This document shows positions 61,171 through 64,000 of a stretch of DNA of 64,000 nt, in pieces. The translations under genes and the position numbers were made by a program. The DNA is from CAYREX01 sp964423505 (GTDB taxonomy: Bacteria; Fermentibacterota; Fermentibacteria; Fermentibacterales; JCC-6): the NCBI GenBank assembly GCA_964423505.1, contig CAYREX010000001.1, positions 248,001 through 312,000 on the forward strand, read 5' to 3'. How positions within the stretch are numbered: the first letter of the stretch is position 1; each line of letters begins with the position of its first letter. Below the pieces are notes generated by a model. It was not told the origin of the DNA, did no database searches, and saw nothing but the letters and a program-made list of their open reading frames with translations.

Positions 61171-62196
61171 CTACTCCCCCAGCTTCCCGGCCAGGTCCCT
61201 GATGCAGTTACAGACCTCTGCCAGAGACACCGGATGTGATCTTCCCTCCATGGGGCATCCTTCCAGGATTGCCCGGAGCATACCGGAGAGTCCGGGAAGC
61301 GTCCTGGCGATGAGCAGGCGCAGCTCGGAAGAAACGGCATCTTCACTCTGGTTACCGGGCACCGGGCTGTCCAAAAGGTTCCAGACCGAGTACAGAAAGG
61401 AGTACGCTGCTCTCCAGTCCATCCACCGGGCCATCGGTTGCCCGAGGGGCAGGAGGCAGGTCCAGTCGTCTGGCTTCAGGGAGTAGAGCGTCTCCCTGCC
61501 CTTGACTCTTCTCGAAAGCGTTCCCGACTGGTACATGTCCGTGACCGCGTTATGGATCGCCTTCTGTGAGTAGCCGACGGCCGCTGCGATCTCGGTCGGA
61601 TTCCCGTCGGGATGCGACGCCAGATACGCAATGATCTCGCATCGGGCATTCGTTCCGAACAGTGCCCTGAGCTTCAGGATCAGGTTGGCGGGACAGTCCG
61701 GCCGGAAGCTCACGGTCGCATGTCGGCTGCGGTACTTTTGCCGGGAGAAGCCCGCCTTCTCGAAGGCCGGGTCCATCTCACTCGGCCGGGGATGCGAGCG
61801 TCCATCCTTCAGGAGGAAGAGGGACTCCTGCTGACCCTCCTCTGCAAGAAGCCGATCGGCCAGGCGGCTCCACTTCGACCGGGAGGCGGGTTTCATGAGA
61901 AGATGTGCGATCGCGGCAAGGAGGATACCTCCGGAGAGCCCTTGCTGCTTGTTCAGGGTCTTCAGCCTCTGGACATTGACGAAGCGCTGATTCACGCCGA
62001 GCCACTCCAGCATGGCATCGAACACCCGAGGATCGTAGCGGCCGATGCGGCACGTGAAGAGGATGAGCGCCTCGGGATCGAGGATCCAGTTCTTCGTGAC
62101 CGGCGCATTGCCCGACACGCCCATTGTCGTCCAATGTGACCAGATCAGGTCCAGCAGGGTGTCGAGGATCTTCAGTCTAGAGTCTGTCAGCGACAT
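61171..62196 (-). CDS. Winged-helix protein, partner of DUF6036 (possible TA component)
   Basis: This is a 341-aa cytosolic protein. A helix-turn-helix segment at about residues 205-255 (NPTEIAAAVGYSQKAIHNAVTDMYQSGTLSRR) is clear. The N-terminal 190 residues are unrecognised. The ATG lies inside the DUF6036 gene, overlapping that gene's ancestral end by 20 bases. Pairs of this kind sit in accessory regions and recall AbiEi/AbiEii-type regulator and nucleotidyltransferase modules. The regulator probably binds the palindrome upstream of the operon. The lower GC and different codon use fit horizontal transfer. Confidence 0.65.
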   Translation of the reverse strand: MSLTDSRLKILDTLLDLIWSHWTTMGVSGNAPVTKNWILDPEALILFTCRIGRYDPRVFDAMLEWLGVNQRFVNVQRLKTLNKQQGLSGGILLAAIAHLLMKPASRSKWSRLADRLLAEEGQQESLFLLKDGRSHPRPSEMDPAFEKAGFSRQKYRSRHATVSFRPDCPANLILKLRALFGTNARCEIIAYLASHPDGNPTEIAAAVGYSQKAIHNAVTDMYQSGTLSRRVKGRETLYSLKPDDWTCLLPLGQPMARWMDWRAAYSFLYSVWNLLDSPVPGNQSEDAVSSELRLLIARTLPGLSGMLRAILEGCPMEGRSHPVSLAEVCNCIRDLAGKLGE

Positions 62197-62537
62197 CGCC
62201 GTATCCCAGCTGCTCGAACATGGACTTCAAGGAGGCCGCCTGAGTCCCTGCTTGGCCCGCAGTTCAACCAGTGGCTTGGAAGTCCCAGCAGCGTGGCCAC
62301 TTCGTCCAGGGCTTCCGACAGCACGGCTGGAAAGGGAATCGGAGCCAGCAACTCCCCGTCGTTCGAGACCATGGCCACCACATCCACATCAACCGTGGAC
62401 CGCGAGACCAGATCCAGCGCGATCAGCGCGGATCCACCGCAGACCACGAGCCGAACCGGGTCAGCCTCCTTCACCTGCAGCCGTTCACCGAGCATCCGCA
62501 GTGCTTCCTGCAGTGTCTGTCCGTTCAGATGGGTCAT
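62177..62537 (-). pseudogene. DUF6036 nucleotidyltransferase-like gene with internal deletion
   Basis: The first 92 residues match the DUF6036 start (VVCGGSALIALDLVSRSTVDVDVVA and LGLPSHWLNCGPS). The frame then runs out of family sequence and stops at 62187. In the next frame the DNA reads QAASLKSMFEQLGYGDVADRL to TAG at 62177, which looks like the true C-terminus. The middle (probably 60-90 residues, including much of the nucleotidyltransferase core) is missing. The gene is therefore broken by an out-of-frame deletion while its downstream partner stays intact. Confidence 0.65.
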
Positions 62538-62562
62538 GATCCTGTCCTAACGATAGTATTTG

Positions 62563-62599
62563 TTGTACTTATCATAAGTACAATAACTTACTTAGTCAA
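62563..62599 (-). promoter_or_regulatory. Promoter with perfect palindromic operator
   Basis: On the minus strand TTGACT (62599-62594) and TATGAT (62576-62571) are 17 bases apart. A perfect palindrome with 10-bp arms (half-site TTGTACTTAT, one central base, 62563-62583) covers the -10 box. This is a textbook layout for an autoregulated operon. The region is far more AT-rich than the rest of the window. Confidence 0.75.
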
Positions 62600-62777
62600 G
62601 GCTGGCCTGCCTACAGCACCTTCAGGATCAGCGCCGCCAGGAGAGTGAGGGCGGCGAGGACCGGGAGGCGCAGCCGGAGAAGCAGCCGCCGCCGGAGTAT
62701 TCGGCGTAGTCCTCGATCACCATCGAGTGGGAGTAGTGCCTGCCTGACCGGGACCGCTCTCCGTATCATGGTCCTGA

Positions 62778-62945
62778 CGTACACTTCGGGACATCGACGC
62801 CCTCTCTTGCCCCCGTTGCGGAGGCCGCATGAAAGCCATCTCGATGATAGAGCGCCCCCCGGTCATCAGGCGCATCCCGGAGCATCTGGAGCTGTGGTAT
62901 GAAGAGGAGCCTTTTCATACTGCTGTCGCTCGAGAGATTCGTTGA
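62778..62945 (+). pseudogene. IS91/IS801-type transposase C-terminal remnant
   Basis: The frame opens after a stop at 62775-62777 and reads LRDIDALSCPRCGGRMKAISM, then ERPPVIRRIPEHLELW, to TGA at 62945. This is the zinc-binding C-terminus typical of IS91-family Y2 transposases (CPxCGGxM...VIRRILxHLGLW). The rest of the gene is absent. The 178 bases before it (62600-62777) hold no recognisable gene. Confidence 0.7.
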
Positions 62946-63038
62946 GCGGCCGCGGGATGCCGGATATGCTACAATTCGGTGCCGGATCCGGAAAGATAGC
63001 GCTCAATGGAGCAAGATTCGGGAGGCGGGTTCGGAGGG

Positions 63039-63075
63039 TCCGCCAGTGGTCCGAGGTGAGGATGAGAACCCCGTC
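63039..63075 (+). repeat. Direct repeat, right copy (att-like)
   Basis: This is the second copy of the repeat at the tRNA-Ser 3' end, preceded by GGGTTCGGAGGG, which resembles a decayed T-arm and acceptor. A GAACCCCG/CGGGGTTTC inverted repeat follows. Confidence 0.6.
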
Positions 63076-63108
63076 TGCACTGAGCCCGGAGCACTCTTCG
63101 GGGTTTCG

Positions 63109-63137
63109 TTGACCGTCGGCTTCCGGAAGGATATGAT
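63109..63137 (+). promoter_or_regulatory. Promoter of the last gene
   Basis: TTGACC (63109-63114) and TATGAT (63132-63137) are 17 bases apart. The leader of about 110 bases contains a CTTCCG/CGGAAG hairpin near 63168-63187. Confidence 0.6.
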
Positions 63138-63253
63138 GTAAACAGACTCGGCCGGCCGTGAACGGACGGCTTCCGGTTTGCGGAAGACAGTCGTAGAGGA
63201 AGGATTCCGGATCTCCGCGGGCGTTCACTCTGAAGCGACGGGTAGGTGAAGTG

Positions 63254-64000
63254 ATGGGGAAGCTCCTTGCCGTGCTTGTGCTCAGCGTGTCGGCGTTCTC
63301 CTGGACAGACGATGAGGGGCGGGACAGCGGCTTCATCTCCCGGCCGTACACGGGGAGCGATGATGACGTCACCCTCACGATAATCGATACGTTCCAGCTC
63401 TCCCCCGATGCCCAGATGCTGGGGATGGACCACCAGGAGGCCGGCAACCAGCTCGGAGTGATGGACAACGACAACGACCTGATCCGTGGCGTGGAGACCG
63501 GCACGGGCGACCCGGTCTGGAGCGAGGAGGTCCCCCTCTCCAGTACCTTCGGACTCTGCCACGACGGTCCCGCGCCCTACGACTGGTGGGTAAGCAGCTG
63601 GAGCAGCAGCATGCTGCACCGCTGGGAGCCGCAGGAAGACGAATGGACCACTCCGTACGCGAATCCGGTGGGCGTGTACGGCCGGGGCATGGACTACGAC
63701 GAGGCCTCCGGATGTCTCTGGGAGGCCTACAGCATTCCCCCCTCCACCCTGGGGGCGGTCCGGCTCGACCTGAGCAGCGGGGACTTCACCCTCATACCCA
63801 TCCCTCCCGGAGGTCCCGCGGACCAGCTCGCCGGCATCGCGGTCTTCCCCGCGGCAGGCTATCAACACGGGGTAGTGGTCACCACCTACGACTACCCGAA
63901 CTGGTTCTTCTACGGTTTCGACGGGAGCCTCCTCCACTACCTCGGCTCGGACGCCCCCTCGGTCAGCGGGTTCGACGGGTCGCGGGGCATCACCTACAAC
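63254..64000 (+). CDS. Secreted beta-rich protein, 3'-truncated by window edge
   Basis: From ATG 63254 (AGGTGA upstream) an open frame of 249 codons runs to the end of the window. It has a short signal peptide (MGKLLAVLVLSVSAFS). The mature part alternates short strands with W and G-rich turns (GLCHDGPAPYDWWVSSW, GRGMDYDEASGCLWEAY, GIAVFPAAGYQHGVVVTTYDYPNWFFYGFD). This looks like the propeller-type repeats of secreted proteins that carry a C-terminal sorting domain in this window. The C-terminus is not visible. Confidence 0.75.
   Translation, partial: MGKLLAVLVLSVSAFSWTDDEGRDSGFISRPYTGSDDDVTLTIIDTFQLSPDAQMLGMDHQEAGNQLGVMDNDNDLIRGVETGTGDPVWSEEVPLSSTFGLCHDGPAPYDWWVSSWSSSMLHRWEPQEDEWTTPYANPVGVYGRGMDYDEASGCLWEAYSIPPSTLGAVRLDLSSGDFTLIPIPPGGPADQLAGIAVFPAAGYQHGVVVTTYDYPNWFFYGFDGSLLHYLGSDAPSVSGFDGSRGITYN

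Larger units (their letters stand above)
60908..63075. mobile_element. Small tRNA-Ser-adjacent island bounded by direct repeats
   Basis: Imperfect 37-bp direct repeats (34 matches) begin at the tRNA-Ser 3' end and about 2.13 kb downstream. Between them lie a helix-turn-helix gene, a damaged DUF6036 gene with an AT-rich palindromic promoter, and an IS91-type transposase remnant. The content is typical of an accessory insert at a tRNA. No integrase is present, so it would be a remnant or mobilised in trans. From 60945 to 61170 I see no gene. Confidence 0.45.

Noticed and set aside
62969..63937. Minus-strand frame opposite the last gene
   Set aside because: It is shadow of a plus-strand frame that has a promoter, ribosome site and signal peptide and stays open to the window end.

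Overview
The window is a high-GC chromosomal segment from a Gram-negative-type bacterium. It encodes outer-membrane barrel proteins, many Sec signal peptides and lipoproteins, and four secreted proteins ending in a FlgD/Por-like Ig sorting domain. Capsule-type glycan export genes, gingipain-like C25 peptidases and heavy use of AGG (Arg) and ATA (Ile) codons despite the high GC suggest an uncultivated candidate phylum of the FCB kind, perhaps Fermentibacterota-like. That placement is inference only. Genes are packed, with many 4-base ATGA/GTGA overlaps, and TTG starts preceded by GGAGG are common.

Bases 1-30 kb are a surface-glycan region. A minus-strand block (1262-8066) holds a CapK/PaaK-like ligase, a polysaccharide deacetylase, three glycosyltransferases and an O-antigen polymerase/ligase-like membrane protein. 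It faces a Wzm/Wzt-type ABC exporter (8290-10399). After a BNR-repeat secreted protein comes a three-gene unit: an Asp/Cys-rich secreted peptide with an ABC-2 exporter (12374-14448). Then come a glycosyltransferase, a carbamoyltransferase, and lipid-linked sugar genes (GT-C, small SMR/ArnE-like flippase, GT2, DUF2304) ending in a secreted metalloprotease. A sugar-nucleotide block follows (acetyltransferase, DegT aminotransferase, 4,6-dehydratase, fcl), with gmd further on at 29045.

Bases 30-48 kb hold two paralogous gingipain-like peptidases, a GT-C-like membrane protein, vanW-like and fhs genes, a large hybrid histidine kinase, a lipoprotein/Spy-like pair, two GH39-like lipoproteins, a FadL-like outer-membrane protein and tRNA-Asp.

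Bases 48-60 kb are the most unusual part. They hold a secreted-protein gene with an in-frame UGA (CxxU motif and SECIS-like hairpin), a NapH/NosR-like Fe-S membrane protein with three exported Cys-rich repeats, a neurotransmitter:sodium symporter with a YHS-like insert, a RimK-like ligase and a NYN-cold-shock fusion. They end with an eight-gene operon (54048-59963) encoding four exported polyferredoxins (about ten [4Fe-4S] sites), an outer-membrane beta-barrel, a CcdA/DsbD-like membrane protein and accessory proteins. I propose this as a candidate extracytoplasmic electron-transfer conduit built from ferredoxins rather than cytochromes.

Bases 60-64 kb carry a DNA glycosylase overlapping tRNA-Ser(CGA). 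A 2.1-kb island follows, bounded by 37-base imperfect direct repeats, with a broken DUF6036 gene, its helix-turn-helix partner, a palindromic operator and an IS91-type transposase remnant. The window ends in a partial secreted protein.
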